Assembly (NCBI GenBank): GCA_039810585.1
Contig: JBDHXF010000003.1
Span: forward strand, 107,227 to 171,226
Source: JBBATK01 sp039810585
GTDB lineage: Bacteria > Bacteroidota > Ignavibacteria > Kapaibacteriales > NICIL-2
Direction of reading: 5' to 3'
Length of the DNA: 64,000 bases
Of this stretch, positions 45,214 to 54,362 are shown in pieces (the stretch's first letter is position 1; every line of letters starts with the position of its first letter). Under the pieces are notes generated by a model that was given only the letters and a program-made list of their open reading frames with translations, did not search any database and was not told the origin of the DNA. Made by a program: the position numbers and the translations under genes.

Positions 45214-47079
45214 TTACTCGACGCTGACCTTCTGATGATATTTCTTCTCAATAGCCTGCGCTTCTGTGTTGGCTTTCACCTCGGTGTCGTAACCCCAGAG
45301 TTTCACGCGGAAGGCGGGCGTTCCGGAAACCCGAACACGTTCATAGTACGTTTTGTAGCCACGCTTTTCCCATTGTTCACAGAATTTTAGTGCATCGTTT
45401 TCCGTGTAACAGTACTCGGCAATGAGCTCGAAGGGTAAGAGCGACGGGTCGATCCAACGCACTTCAACTCGCCGATTGAATTTGAGTTTCCAGTCTTCCG
45501 TCTGAAAATAAAACAAGGGTCGAATATCTCCCATAGCCTTGCCACGCACTTGCGTTGGATTTACGCCAAGTTCGCTGAGTGCCTTACGAACGTTTCGAAC
45601 ACGCTGTAAAGCAAGGTCTCGCATGGCATCGTCACTGCCTTCGTTACTGGCATTACCGCAGAGTTCGATGGTTTTCTTGGGATTGTCCTTGAGCACTTGA
45701 GCCAGACTCTTCAAGAGGGGATTGTACTCAGCGCTGACCGTTGATTGATTGTATTCAAACAGCGACAGAGCTTGAAAAGACGGCTGCGCATTGCTGGAAG
45801 GACCAAACACATCGAAGCTCTCGTTAAAGACTTCATTGGCGGCTTTAATACTTAACCGTAGTGAGGCGCTGTCGCAGGACTGCAGCGCACGCGACAGTAA
45901 CGGAACCTGCAGCAGGTAACTGCCATGCGTTGCGTAGTTGATTTCTCGAAGAACTCCGGTGAGTTGCAATGTATTGTCGGATGATAAACTGTAGTACCGT
46001 CCGCCAGTTTGGGAAGCCAGATACCGCAAGGGATAGCTGTCTACCATATCGCCAATCCCAATGGTGAAAATGATGCATCGCTTCTGCAGAGCACGCTGGA
46101 TAACATCATCGGCTGTGTACACGAGCGACGCGTTGTCGCCACCATTGCAGACCAGAACAAGCACATTTTGTTGACGATCACGACGATCGAATTTTCCTAG
46201 GGCTGAGTAGACGGACTTAAACATGGCCGACAAACCCTTGGCGTCGCCACTGAACAATTCCGCAACATTATTGAGTTTGTCCTTTGTCAGATGTTGACAC
46301 AGTGTGCTTGACTCTTGATTGAAACACACGATACTCAGCTTGTCCGATCCGCCCATGTAAAAGGGAAAATCCGAAACTGCTTTTTGCACAGCAGCATCAG
46401 TTTTCTCCGCATAGGAAGAGCGATCCATGCACACCGTCATCATGCAACGCAAATCAGATCGCAACCACTTGCTCTCTCCAACCAGCGGCTGAAACTTCTG
46501 CTCGCGGTCGTTACACTTACTTACCAAGCCTACAGTCAAACTCTCAATTGGCAGGGAAGACAGTTGGTTGCCATTGGCATCCAACAGCACGGTGTGGAGA
46601 TTCAACGTTTTATTATTTGAGTCCGAGTGATCTATATACACCACGCGAACCCTTTGAAGAGCGGAGTCCGACCCTTGTTGTTGGTATCCGATGTAGTAGG
46701 AGGAATGCTCGGTAGAGGCTCGAGGGGCGACCGAATACACCGTGGCTTCCGGGCCACGTTTTGCCTCGTTCGGGATATTGGGTTCAATAACCCGAATGGT
46801 CCATTGCTTCTCCGTGCTATCGCCCTGACGATAGGCTCGGATGATGTACGTAGTGGTTTGTTGCGGTGCAACGTACACTTGATAGGCTTTGGGATAATGG
46901 GTGGTGTCACCCATTACCTTAACGTAGTCATAACTATCGAAGCGCCAGGTGACTAGGGCTCTGGAACCGCGCAGCACTTCATTTTGTCCGCCTAAGGCGT
47001 CCGGATTTTGAGCGTGAAGACAGTTTCCCCAAAACAGGATAAAGGGTAAAACGATGCAGAAGGCAAAGGCTCGGCGCAT
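45214..47079 (-). CDS. Envelope protein with VWA, OmpA-like and SPOR-like domains
   Basis: From the ATG at 47079 the product has 621 residues; ATG 47106 adds nine. The signal peptide ends NCLHAQ. A small beta domain comes first, then a von Willebrand A-like domain (about 215-385; VLVLVCNGGDNASL, IIFTIGIGDMVDSYPLRYLA). Its MIDAS site reads DRSSY rather than the usual D-x-S-x-S, so metal binding may be altered. Next is an OmpA-like peptidoglycan-binding domain (about 465-560; TIELCGNASNEGSDDAMRDL, LALQRVRNVRKALSELGV, NRRVEVRW). The C-terminal 65 residues look like a SPOR domain. The order suggests a periplasmic scaffold bound to peptidoglycan. The full combination is unusual and its role is unknown. 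Confidence 0.8.
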   Translation of the reverse strand: MRRAFAFCIVLPFILFWGNCLHAQNPDALGGQNEVLRGSRALVTWRFDSYDYVKVMGDTTHYPKAYQVYVAPQQTTTYIIRAYRQGDSTEKQWTIRVIEPNIPNEAKRGPEATVYSVAPRASTEHSSYYIGYQQQGSDSALQRVRVVYIDHSDSNNKTLNLHTVLLDANGNQLSSLPIESLTVGLVSKCNDREQKFQPLVGESKWLRSDLRCMMTVCMDRSSYAEKTDAAVQKAVSDFPFYMGGSDKLSIVCFNQESSTLCQHLTKDKLNNVAELFSGDAKGLSAMFKSVYSALGKFDRRDRQQNVLVLVCNGGDNASLVYTADDVIQRALQKRCIIFTIGIGDMVDSYPLRYLASQTGGRYYSLSSDNTLQLTGVLREINYATHGSYLLQVPLLSRALQSCDSASLRLSIKAANEVFNESFDVFGPSSNAQPSFQALSLFEYNQSTVSAEYNPLLKSLAQVLKDNPKKTIELCGNASNEGSDDAMRDLALQRVRNVRKALSELGVNPTQVRGKAMGDIRPLFYFQTEDWKLKFNRRVEVRWIDPSLLPFELIAEYCYTENDALKFCEQWEKRGYKTYYERVRVSGTPAFRVKLWGYDTEVKANTEAQAIEKKYHQKVSVE

Positions 47080-47341
47080 TGAACAATCCGTGTAAACTGA
47101 CGACATTCCATTCGTTTACGAATATACTGCACAGAGCCCAGCTCCGAAGCACTACCGCGGGAATTGTAGCAGATCTGCAGAGTGCCAACGCCGCTTGATA
47201 CAGACAACGAAAGCACTCTCAGGGAGGCTCTGGTAGAGTTCTAAACTAAGGCTGAGATTGAGTCAGTGGCTGAGACTGATTCGATCAGGAAAGAAGAATT
47301 CTTCTTACTCGCCGACAATGTCGTCTCGCCGGCAGATGCTT

Positions 47342-49981
47342 CTACTGCACATAGGTGTTGGTGCGCTTCTCAATTTTTAGGTCGTGAAGAACCGACGCGA
47401 GGGGACTAAAGCTCAGGTAGAATCCACGCACATATCCCGTGGGATACCAGGTTACGTCCAGTGCCCAACAATGGATAATCTTGCGCAGGGTGATACTGGG
47501 TGCCACGATACTGTGATTAAATACATCGTAGTTGATTCCTCCATTGACGGACCAAGTCGGCGTGAAGGAGAAGTTCATGGTGGACTGTAAATTGAGCGAT
47601 TGCGTAGCAGGTAAAGCCGAATACGGTTTAGAGCTGCTGTAGCTCAGATTAATACTCACGTTCCAGGGAAAGGACAGGGGAGTGTAGCCGGGACTATTCT
47701 CGCCGAACACATCACTCGTCTGTTGCTGGTAGTTCATCCGGCGACTGAAACGGTCGCCAATCGACTCGGCACTCGTGTCGGCGCGGGTGGTGTCGCTATG
47801 CCCTTGCGCAAATGAGGAGCTTTTAGAACCAAAAGTAGCCGTGAGATAAAACGAGACGGCGGTTACCCGCAGCGGTGTCTTGCCAGCAGATGCCAGGTAC
47901 TGTCCGGTTTGACGGTACAGTCCCGTGGCACGACCATTCGTATCCAGCACCGGAGCCTCATCGTAGGGTGTGGTGCTAAAGTCGGTGGTAAAGTTCAGAC
48001 TACCGATGGCTGGAGTTCGCACGCTCCAGTGAATATCGCTGAGGCGCATGGAGTCCTTGGTGAAGTTGTAGTTACCGGACACTCCAATGCGCGCCAGTTC
48101 AAGCTTCTTGTCTGCGCTATCGCCAAACACTTTGGCGTCCAGACTGTTGTCGAGTGACCAGTTGAGCAGTAACGATTTTGCTTGAGAGGCAATGCCGCCA
48201 CCGTCCAACGCGAAGCGCGAATAGCGAACCGACTGTCCTTCACGATTAAGAGAGTCGGCCGGGAGATGGTAGTTCGAATAAAATCTGGAGTCCGTACTTA
48301 AATCCGGCGTGAAACTCAGCCCGATCGAGGGCATTATGGTATGACGCAGCGCAAATGATCCCAAGTTCAGAGGTGTTCCGTACAGTGTGGTCCTGGTGTT
48401 GAGGCCAAAGCTGTAATTGTACTCATAGAACAATCCGTTCTCAACCGCATCAACAGCGGATTGCGTGGCAGTGTCGTAACGGCGATCCGCAATGCGTCTC
48501 TGGTACACATTAGCAAGAAAGCTAATACTGGGAGTGACGGTAAACACTCCAAGTTTAGGAGAAATACTGATTGTTGGAGTGTGACGCCATACCGCAGAGT
48601 GCGAATCGTTATAGGTTGAATCGAACACAACCACGGTGTTCGATAAGCCGGTGGAACTGTCGAATTCCACACTGTCACGTTGCCGCACATTGAGGGAATG
48701 CCTGTAGGTGGTGTTGACCTGTGAAGAATAGCTTAGCGAAATGTCATTGTACCAGGCGGACGAACCTGTAGTCTTGAAAGGAAAAAGCGCGGGAATGGAA
48801 AAGTTTAGGCTTGGTGATTGGTCGTATGTTTTGGCTTGAAGGTCTTGATTGCGCGTATAGTTCAGACCAATCGCCATGTTGTTATCGAAGGTGTGCGACA
48901 ATCCGGCTGAGCTAAACACATTCTGTTGGATACGCTGAGCAAGCGAGCTTAAGGTGTTGTTCGCATAGTCGTTACTCTGAAAGTTCACATTGGCGTTGAA
49001 GCGCGTTTGAGGATCGAAGATTTGATTATGCACCCATCCAAGTTTATACTCTTTGCTATACGGCGTAAGAGGATTGGGTCGTACGTTGGCATAGCTCAAG
49101 TCCAAGTGTCCGTCAAGAACATAACGCAACACATAATTCCACTTATTGTTGATTTGGATTCCGCCTTTGCTATACAGATCGGCACTGATTTGGGTGTCGT
49201 AGTAATCGCTGAGAGCGAAGTAGTAGCCTAAGTTCTGCAAGGTCACACCACGATTAGCGTCAAAGAAGGGTCGCGGTATGATCAAGCCCGATTGCCGTCC
49301 GCTCTTATTGGGAAAGAATAACCCAAAGGGTAGGTACAACACCGGAACATCTTGCACATAGAGGTACACTTCATCCATCAGAATGCGATCGCCGGGAATG
49401 ACTTTCATTCTTGGCGAGCTGAAATAGAAATGCGGGTGCGGTGCATCGCAGGTGGTATAACATCCGTTCTCGACAAACATTGTTTGATCCGGATTTCGCC
49501 TAATACGAGAGCCGCTGAAGTAGGCATTGTCAATGGTGGTTTCGCCAACCGACACCGTGCCTGTTTTATTCTTGAAGTTGTACTTAATCTGAGCACCGGC
49601 ATATTCCTTTCCGGCGTCGGTGAACTTTGGGTAACCAATGGTTTTTCCGCTGCTATCCTTTACCGGTTCAGAGTTCATGAGCCCGCTGTCGAAGTACATT
49701 TCAATGACTTCCGATTCCAGTTTCTGACTTCGAAAGCGAGCCTGCGAACTTCCTCGAAGTCGCATCCGTTTGTCCTTGGCATAAAAGATCACTGAATCTT
49801 TCGCCGAGTAACTCACAACGGTGTCAATACCACTCCTCGACCGACGAGTGCTGTCGCCCGGGATGCTCACCCTCGTCGTACCTAACGAATCGTTCTGATG
49901 TACAATCAATGAGTCGCGCAATGCGTCAGCATGCGCGTAAGAAGAAGTCACCAGCAGACTCAACACACTCACTACAATCAC
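47342..49981 (-). CDS. lptD: LPS-assembly outer-membrane protein LptD
   Basis: The 879-residue protein has an N-terminal OstA-like beta-jellyroll (about 55-190; DSVIFYAKDKRMRLRGSSQA, VENGCYTTCD). A large C-terminal beta-barrel follows (about 200-870; ILMDEVYLYVQDVPVLYLPF, then FFPNKSGRQSGLIIPRPFF). The closing strands read GFYLSFSPLASVLHDLKIEK, as in Bacteroidota LptD. It inserts LPS or lipooligosaccharide into the outer leaflet. The start is a GTG. The resulting signal (MIVVSVLSLLVTSSYAHA) lacks a basic n-region, while the frame stays open upstream through an Arg-rich stretch without an ATG. The true start, or a sequencing error near 49990-50030, therefore deserves attention. Confidence 0.88.
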   Translation of the reverse strand: MIVVSVLSLLVTSSYAHADALRDSLIVHQNDSLGTTRVSIPGDSTRRSRSGIDTVVSYSAKDSVIFYAKDKRMRLRGSSQARFRSQKLESEVIEMYFDSGLMNSEPVKDSSGKTIGYPKFTDAGKEYAGAQIKYNFKNKTGTVSVGETTIDNAYFSGSRIRRNPDQTMFVENGCYTTCDAPHPHFYFSSPRMKVIPGDRILMDEVYLYVQDVPVLYLPFGLFFPNKSGRQSGLIIPRPFFDANRGVTLQNLGYYFALSDYYDTQISADLYSKGGIQINNKWNYVLRYVLDGHLDLSYANVRPNPLTPYSKEYKLGWVHNQIFDPQTRFNANVNFQSNDYANNTLSSLAQRIQQNVFSSAGLSHTFDNNMAIGLNYTRNQDLQAKTYDQSPSLNFSIPALFPFKTTGSSAWYNDISLSYSSQVNTTYRHSLNVRQRDSVEFDSSTGLSNTVVVFDSTYNDSHSAVWRHTPTISISPKLGVFTVTPSISFLANVYQRRIADRRYDTATQSAVDAVENGLFYEYNYSFGLNTRTTLYGTPLNLGSFALRHTIMPSIGLSFTPDLSTDSRFYSNYHLPADSLNREGQSVRYSRFALDGGGIASQAKSLLLNWSLDNSLDAKVFGDSADKKLELARIGVSGNYNFTKDSMRLSDIHWSVRTPAIGSLNFTTDFSTTPYDEAPVLDTNGRATGLYRQTGQYLASAGKTPLRVTAVSFYLTATFGSKSSSFAQGHSDTTRADTSAESIGDRFSRRMNYQQQTSDVFGENSPGYTPLSFPWNVSINLSYSSSKPYSALPATQSLNLQSTMNFSFTPTWSVNGGINYDVFNHSIVAPSITLRKIIHCWALDVTWYPTGYVRGFYLSFSPLASVLHDLKIEKRTNTYVQ

Positions 49982-50109
49982 GGAACAGGCGCGACATGAT
50001 GGAAGTACACGACGGCGATCAGCGCGACATCTTCTTACGCGCCGTGCTTCGCCCGCGCGTCTGCAAGGATGGTGTATGAAATCTTGGAAGGGCAGTGTGG
50101 TGTTCCTCG

Positions 50110-50943
50110 CTAATCGAGCTTAATGACTTTTGCGCCCTTGGGAGCGCGGAAGCTGTAGTGCTCCGTGAGTGGACTAACCGAAACGGAGCGAATTCGTAAC
50201 CGACACACCACTTTCTGCGTGGGGAAACTGAAGACCATGGTTCGCGGAAACAAAGTTCCGTGCACGGCTTCGAAGTCTGAGTAATTGATATTCATGAGCA
50301 CATCCCCTTTGAGCGACTTTCGCTGGTAACTGATCATCGAATGTGTGCCAAGGGAGCGTTTGACAAAATCGATACAACACAGGCTGTCTATACGACGATA
50401 GATATGACAGCTGTCTGCTGTAATTGAGCCAACGACTTCGTAGACAGAATCGGCGAAAGGAGTGGCATTGCGCACTAAGTACACAAAATCGTCGTAAGAA
50501 AGGGGGAGTGGAAGTCGCTCCATCAACACCGGGGAACGCGGATCTGCCTCCACGAACTCGGTTTTCAGCGCGTCGAAATAGAGAAGATTCTCCGGCGATG
50601 CGCACATACGGCCAATTAGAATTCCGAAGGGACCATTGATGGTCATGGCCACAGAATCGGTCTTCAACATGGAGATACTGCAGCTACCGCTCATGGGACC
50701 GGTCTCTTCATCGATATCCACATCACAGTCCGCATGAAAGCGATCGAAGAGAGAGTCGATTGTCGTTGCGTTTATGGAATGTGTACCAGCGGGCGACGAA
50801 CTGACGCCACTACCCTCTGCTGCATTGCCGTTGTGATCAAGTGCAAAAAGTCCAGTGTTCAAAACCGTGCAAAGGCAAAGAATACAAAGGAATGTGAGCG
50901 TGTGATGGGTGTAGAACATGGAGATTCTGAACTGCATAGACAA
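50110..50943 (-). CDS. DUF4292-like envelope protein
   Basis: The 277-residue protein begins with a signal-like hydrophobic stretch (LTFLCILCLCTVLNTGLFA). It contains the segment NGPFGILIGRMCASPENLLY, then LPLPLSYDDFVYLVRN, which matches the DUF4292 pattern. That family is Bacteroidota-specific and folds like LolA/LolB lipoprotein carriers. No lipobox cysteine is obvious after the signal. The gene lies directly upstream of lptD on the same strand (about 130 bp), which fits a role in outer-membrane biogenesis. The function is inferred from family and position only. Confidence 0.7.
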   Translation of the reverse strand: MSMQFRISMFYTHHTLTFLCILCLCTVLNTGLFALDHNGNAAEGSGVSSSPAGTHSINATTIDSLFDRFHADCDVDIDEETGPMSGSCSISMLKTDSVAMTINGPFGILIGRMCASPENLLYFDALKTEFVEADPRSPVLMERLPLPLSYDDFVYLVRNATPFADSVYEVVGSITADSCHIYRRIDSLCCIDFVKRSLGTHSMISYQRKSLKGDVLMNINYSDFEAVHGTLFPRTMVFSFPTQKVVCRLRIRSVSVSPLTEHYSFRAPKGAKVIKLD

Positions 50944-51020
50944 ACGAAATTAGCTATTTTGTCGTCTCGGAACGGGCTTTCCTGTCGGAACGTTTTTGGA
51001 CACTTTCTATTGAGTCGCCT

Positions 51021-51497
51021 ATGATGTATGTTACCCGTCGCTACAAGTTCTCAGCCGCCCACCGATTGTTTAATCCAACCTTTAGTGACGCTGATAACGA
51101 GCGAATTTTTGACAAGTGTAATAATCCGAAGGGGCATGGTCACAACTACACCCTGGAAGTGACAGTGCGTGGAATCCCTCATCCTGATACCGGCTATGTC
51201 ATTGACCTAAAGAAGTTGCGCGACATCGTGGAGGAGTTTGTCGTGGACAAAGTGGACCACAAGCACCTCAACTTCGATGTTGACTTTTTACGCGGCATCA
51301 TCCCAACCGCAGAAAATATTGTGTTGTGTTTTTGGCAAATCCTTCAGCAGCGCATCAGCGAAGGTGAGTTGTATTCCATCAAACTCTACGAAACGGAAAA
51401 CAACTTCGTCGAGTATTTCGGCGAGCCGGTCACCATCAAGCGTTACGATCAGGGTTCCGAACAAGAGCATCATCCCAGCGGAGGTCGCCATGAATAA
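51021..51497 (+). CDS. 6-pyruvoyl-tetrahydropterin synthase / 6-carboxytetrahydropterin synthase (QueD family)
   Basis: The 158-residue enzyme acts on dihydroneopterin triphosphate. The zinc ligands are His14 (FSAAHRL), His39 and His41 (KGHGHNY). The catalytic cysteine is Cys33 in KCNNPKGHGH, and YETENN (123-128) binds the pterin. The wording is notably close to animal PTPS (CNNP-GHGHNY, then the VYETDNN-like motif) rather than to E. coli QueD, so tetrahydropterin synthesis is as plausible as queuosine synthesis. Its last codons overlap the start of folE by eight bases, so the enzyme that makes its substrate is translated directly after it. Confidence 0.9.
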   Translation: MMYVTRRYKFSAAHRLFNPTFSDADNERIFDKCNNPKGHGHNYTLEVTVRGIPHPDTGYVIDLKKLRDIVEEFVVDKVDHKHLNFDVDFLRGIIPTAENIVLCFWQILQQRISEGELYSIKLYETENNFVEYFGEPVTIKRYDQGSEQEHHPSGGRHE

Positions 51498-52191
51498 CGG
51501 AACAAGTGCCGCGTCGAAGCTCTCAACCGAAGAACAGTCAGAACAAATCTTTGACGCTTTGAATTCCCTGGGCTATCCGGTTTTCGACGCCAATAGCAGT
51601 ATGCCGGTCAGCGGTGATGAACTGGCGGAAATGACGGCGTTGGTGGAACAAAAGGTGGCTGAGATTATGGACATCTTGCGCATCGATCGCAATGACCAGA
51701 ATAGTCGCAACACACCACGTCGGGTTTCCCGTATGTGGGTGCAGGAACTCTTTGCCGGACGTTTTCAAAAAGCTCCGGACATCACAGTATTCCCGAACAG
51801 GAAGCAAGTGGACGAGCTGGTGATCAGCAAGGGAATCAAAGTAATGTCTCTGTGCTCTCACCACTGGCAGCCCATCAGCGGGACCTGTACTATTGGATAC
51901 TTGCCGAATAAGCATGTGATTGGCCTGTCCAAGCTCTCACGCATTGTCGAATGGTTTTCGCGTCGTGGACAGATTCAAGAAGAGCTCGGGGAGCAAATTG
52001 CCGACTACATCGAGGAGCTAATACAACCCAAAGCTCTCGGCGTCGTGATTCAATGCAAGCACTACTGTATGATTGCCCGCGGTGTTCACGCGGATGAAGA
52101 TCGCTCCGACATGATAACGTCGGTGATGAGGGGAGAATTGAAGGACGATTTTAACCTTCGAAACGAGTTTTTAAAATTGATTCGCCGATAG
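51490..52191 (+). CDS. folE: GTP cyclohydrolase I
   Basis: The start ATG at 51490 has GGAGG five bases upstream and overlaps the preceding stop. The 233-residue enzyme converts GTP to dihydroneopterin triphosphate, the first step of folate and pterin synthesis. The zinc ligands are Cys122 and His125 (SLCSHHW) and Cys193 (CKHYCMIARG). The motifs ISGTCTIGYLPNKHVIGLSK and SDMITSVMRG are present. The length and N-terminal extension are normal for bacterial FolE. Co-translation with the PTPS/QueD enzyme channels its product to a reduced pterin or deazapurine. A strong terminator follows. Confidence 0.97.
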   Translation: MNNGTSAASKLSTEEQSEQIFDALNSLGYPVFDANSSMPVSGDELAEMTALVEQKVAEIMDILRIDRNDQNSRNTPRRVSRMWVQELFAGRFQKAPDITVFPNRKQVDELVISKGIKVMSLCSHHWQPISGTCTIGYLPNKHVIGLSKLSRIVEWFSRRGQIQEELGEQIADYIEELIQPKALGVVIQCKHYCMIARGVHADEDRSDMITSVMRGELKDDFNLRNEFLKLIRR

Positions 52192-52195
52192 ATTT

Positions 52196-52219
52196 AAGCG
52201 GGACATCCCGCTTTTTTTT
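52196..52219 (+). terminator. Rho-independent terminator after folE
   Basis: A 7-bp stem, AAGCGGG with CCCGCTT around ACAT, is followed by an unbroken T-run (eight Ts including the stem end). It begins four bases after the folE stop. Confidence 0.9.
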
Positions 52220-52225
52220 CATGTC

Positions 52226-52939
52226 ATGGGCAAACTCAGTACCATAATCGACGAGCCAAAGCGCATAAAGAAACGCAGCTCAACGCCTAAACCACGCGGA
52301 GAAGCACGTTCTGCAGACTTCTCGCGGGAACGTGAATTCTGGGACAGGGGAGTACTTGTTGCGGGCGTAGACGAGGCCGGACGAGGTGCATTTGCCGGTC
52401 CGGTGGTTGCAGCCTCGGTCGTCTTCGCACCACACACCGCAGCTCCGGTAGGAGTTCGGGATTCGAAAACGGTGCCGGAGGCGGAGAGGGAAGAGTTGTA
52501 TCACCAGATTGTCTCGACTGCCCTGTGTTGGGGCGTAGGAATTGTGGAGGCATCGCGCATTGACGAAATCAATATTTTGGAAGCGACCTTTGAAGCCATG
52601 CACCATGCGATTTCGTCATGTCATCCCACGCCTCAGCATCTGTTGATCGACGGGAATCGATTTCGGGGAGGGCAGCTGAGTTATGACACCATCGTGGGCG
52701 GCGACGGCTTGTCGCTCTCAATTGCTGCTGCGTCGATTGTAGCAAAAGTGACACGAGACCGACTCATGCGCCAAGCTGATATTCACTATCCGGACTTTGG
52801 TTTAGGGGTCAATAAAGGTTATGGGACGTCGAAGCACCGTCAGTTGCTACGAATCAAGGGACCCTCGCCGATCCACCGTCACACTTTTCTGCGCAAATTA
52901 CTTAGCTCACAGACCGAACTCTTTGGAGACCACCAATGA
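52226..52939 (+). CDS. rnhB: Ribonuclease HII
   Basis: The 237-residue enzyme cuts RNA in RNA-DNA hybrids and single ribonucleotides in DNA. The catalytic motif is GVDEAGRGAFAGPVV (47-61, Asp49 and Glu50). Further acidic residues lie in LLIDGNRFRG and AKVTRDRLM, and GYGTSKH completes the substrate-binding set. A basic N-terminal extension of about 40 residues precedes the core. The stop codon overlaps the pyrC start (ATGA), so the two genes are translationally coupled. The ATG lies only seven bases after the folE terminator, so a promoter must be inside or upstream of that hairpin. Confidence 0.96.
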   Translation: MGKLSTIIDEPKRIKKRSSTPKPRGEARSADFSREREFWDRGVLVAGVDEAGRGAFAGPVVAASVVFAPHTAAPVGVRDSKTVPEAEREELYHQIVSTALCWGVGIVEASRIDEINILEATFEAMHHAISSCHPTPQHLLIDGNRFRGGQLSYDTIVGGDGLSLSIAAASIVAKVTRDRLMRQADIHYPDFGLGVNKGYGTSKHRQLLRIKGPSPIHRHTFLRKLLSSQTELFGDHQ

Positions 52940-54219
52940 ACATGCTCTTCCGTAACATTCTTGTTATTTCACCGCTTGAAAAAATCAATGAACATCGGCA
53001 CGTGTGGCTGCGCGACGGGCAGATCGTACACTGCGCGAGCACCATGCCGGAACCAGATGTCCAAACTCAAATTGTCGACGCAACGGACTTGGTAGCCGCT
53101 CCCGGATTGTTCGATATGCACGTGCACCTTCGCGAGCCTGGGCAGACGCATAAGGAGACCATTCAATCGGGCACCGCGGCAGCCGCGAATGGAGGCTTTA
53201 CCGGCATTGTGTGTATGCCAAACACCGAGCCGGCAATCGACTCGTTGCCGGTTCTTGAGTATATCCAAAAGCGCGCTGCAGATTCCATTGTTGACGTGCA
53301 CGCTTGCGCTACGATCTCGAAAGCACGAGAGGGCAAGGAATTGAGCGGTATGCAATCGCTGGCGGAAGCGGGCGCTGTGATGTTCTCGGACGATGGCTCC
53401 TGTGTGGAATCGGCAGAAATGATGCGACGTGCCTTTGAGTTTGCCGGCAGTATCGATGCGTTGCTCACGCAGCATTGCGAAGAACACAGCATGACAAAGG
53501 GTTTTGCCATGCATGAGGGCAGAGTGTCGGCTGCGCTGGGACTGAAAGGCTATCCGTCTGTGGCGGAGGACATCATCATTGCCCGCGACATACTCCTTGC
53601 CGAGTATTGTGGGAACCGACGCTATCATGCGGCACACATCAGTACCCAAGGTGCCACCAGACTCATTCGAGAGGCAAAGGCACGCGGACAGAGAGTGAGT
53701 TGCGAGGTGGCTCCGCATCACTTTGTGCTGACCGATGAAGCAGTGAAGCGATACAACACGAACGCGAAGATGAACCCACCACTGCGTACTCAAAAGGACA
53801 TTGAGGCCATCCTTCAAGCATTGGCTGACGGGGTGATCGAAGTGATCGCCACCGACCATGCACCGCACACGGAGGGCGAGAAAAATGTTGAATTTGATCT
53901 GGCGCCAAACGGCATCGTTGGCTTGGAGACAAGTCTGGCTCTAAGCTTGACGCACTTAGTACACACAAACGTGCTGAGTCTTGAGCAATTGGTAGAAAAG
54001 ATGAGCATCAACCCACGTCGACTTCTCGGACTTCCGCAAGCCTCACTGATCGAAGGATCGGAGGCTAATCTCTGTATTTTTCATCCGAGCGAAGAATGGA
54101 CAGTTCAACCGCAAAGATTTCTGTCGAAGAGTCGTAATACACCGTTTGCTGATACGCCGCTCAAGGGCAAAGTACGGTGGGTGTTTCATCGTAAGCTCAT
54201 GCATGAGTCGAAGTTATAG
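52936..54219 (+). CDS. pyrC: Dihydroorotase (class I)
   Basis: The 427-residue amidohydrolase cyclises carbamoyl-aspartate to dihydroorotate in pyrimidine synthesis. The metal-binding HxH is His62/His64 in LFDMHVHLREPGQ. The motif GGFTGIVCMPNTEPAID, the QHCEEHSM and AAHISTQGA histidines and the catalytic aspartate in IATDHAPHT are all present. The HVHLREPGQ form and the length of about 430 indicate the class I type (PyrC of Gram-positives and many Bacteroidota). No other pyr gene is adjacent. The ATGA overlap couples it to rnhB. Confidence 0.95.
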   Translation: MNMLFRNILVISPLEKINEHRHVWLRDGQIVHCASTMPEPDVQTQIVDATDLVAAPGLFDMHVHLREPGQTHKETIQSGTAAAANGGFTGIVCMPNTEPAIDSLPVLEYIQKRAADSIVDVHACATISKAREGKELSGMQSLAEAGAVMFSDDGSCVESAEMMRRAFEFAGSIDALLTQHCEEHSMTKGFAMHEGRVSAALGLKGYPSVAEDIIIARDILLAEYCGNRRYHAAHISTQGATRLIREAKARGQRVSCEVAPHHFVLTDEAVKRYNTNAKMNPPLRTQKDIEAILQALADGVIEVIATDHAPHTEGEKNVEFDLAPNGIVGLETSLALSLTHLVHTNVLSLEQLVEKMSINPRRLLGLPQASLIEGSEANLCIFHPSEEWTVQPQRFLSKSRNTPFADTPLKGKVRWVFHRKLMHESKL

Positions 54220-54312
54220 TCCGATGTAACAGTAACGATGTAGGCTTACGGTACGGAGGCATCTGAGCCTAAATGAGCGCATAATAAGATACGAAGCTCT
54301 TATTTATCAGCA

Positions 54313-54334
54313 TTTTAGATAGCATTATCTAAAA
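54313..54334. other. AT-rich dyad upstream of the respiratory operon
   Basis: TTTTAGATA (54313-54321) and TATCTAAAA (54326-54334) form a 9-bp inverted repeat around GCAT. It could be a regulator-binding site for the downstream operon or a weak pyrC terminator. Confidence 0.35.
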
Positions 54335-54362
54335 AATCTTTTCAACAAAATTCCATTTTTGT

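Noticed and set aside
47290..47340. Sequence after lptD as another copy of the intergenic hairpin family
   Set aside because: It has CAGGA and a TTCTTACTCGCCG-like stretch, but spacing and stem do not match the other copies.
50030..50075. GC-rich stretch between lptD and the DUF4292 gene as a family hairpin
   Set aside because: Only a loose resemblance (CTTCTTACGCGCC); the GGAG-N5 signature is missing, so I left it out of the family.
52969..53868. Minus-strand open frame of 299 codons opposite pyrC
   Set aside because: It is antisense to intact dihydroorotase and has no recognisable motif.
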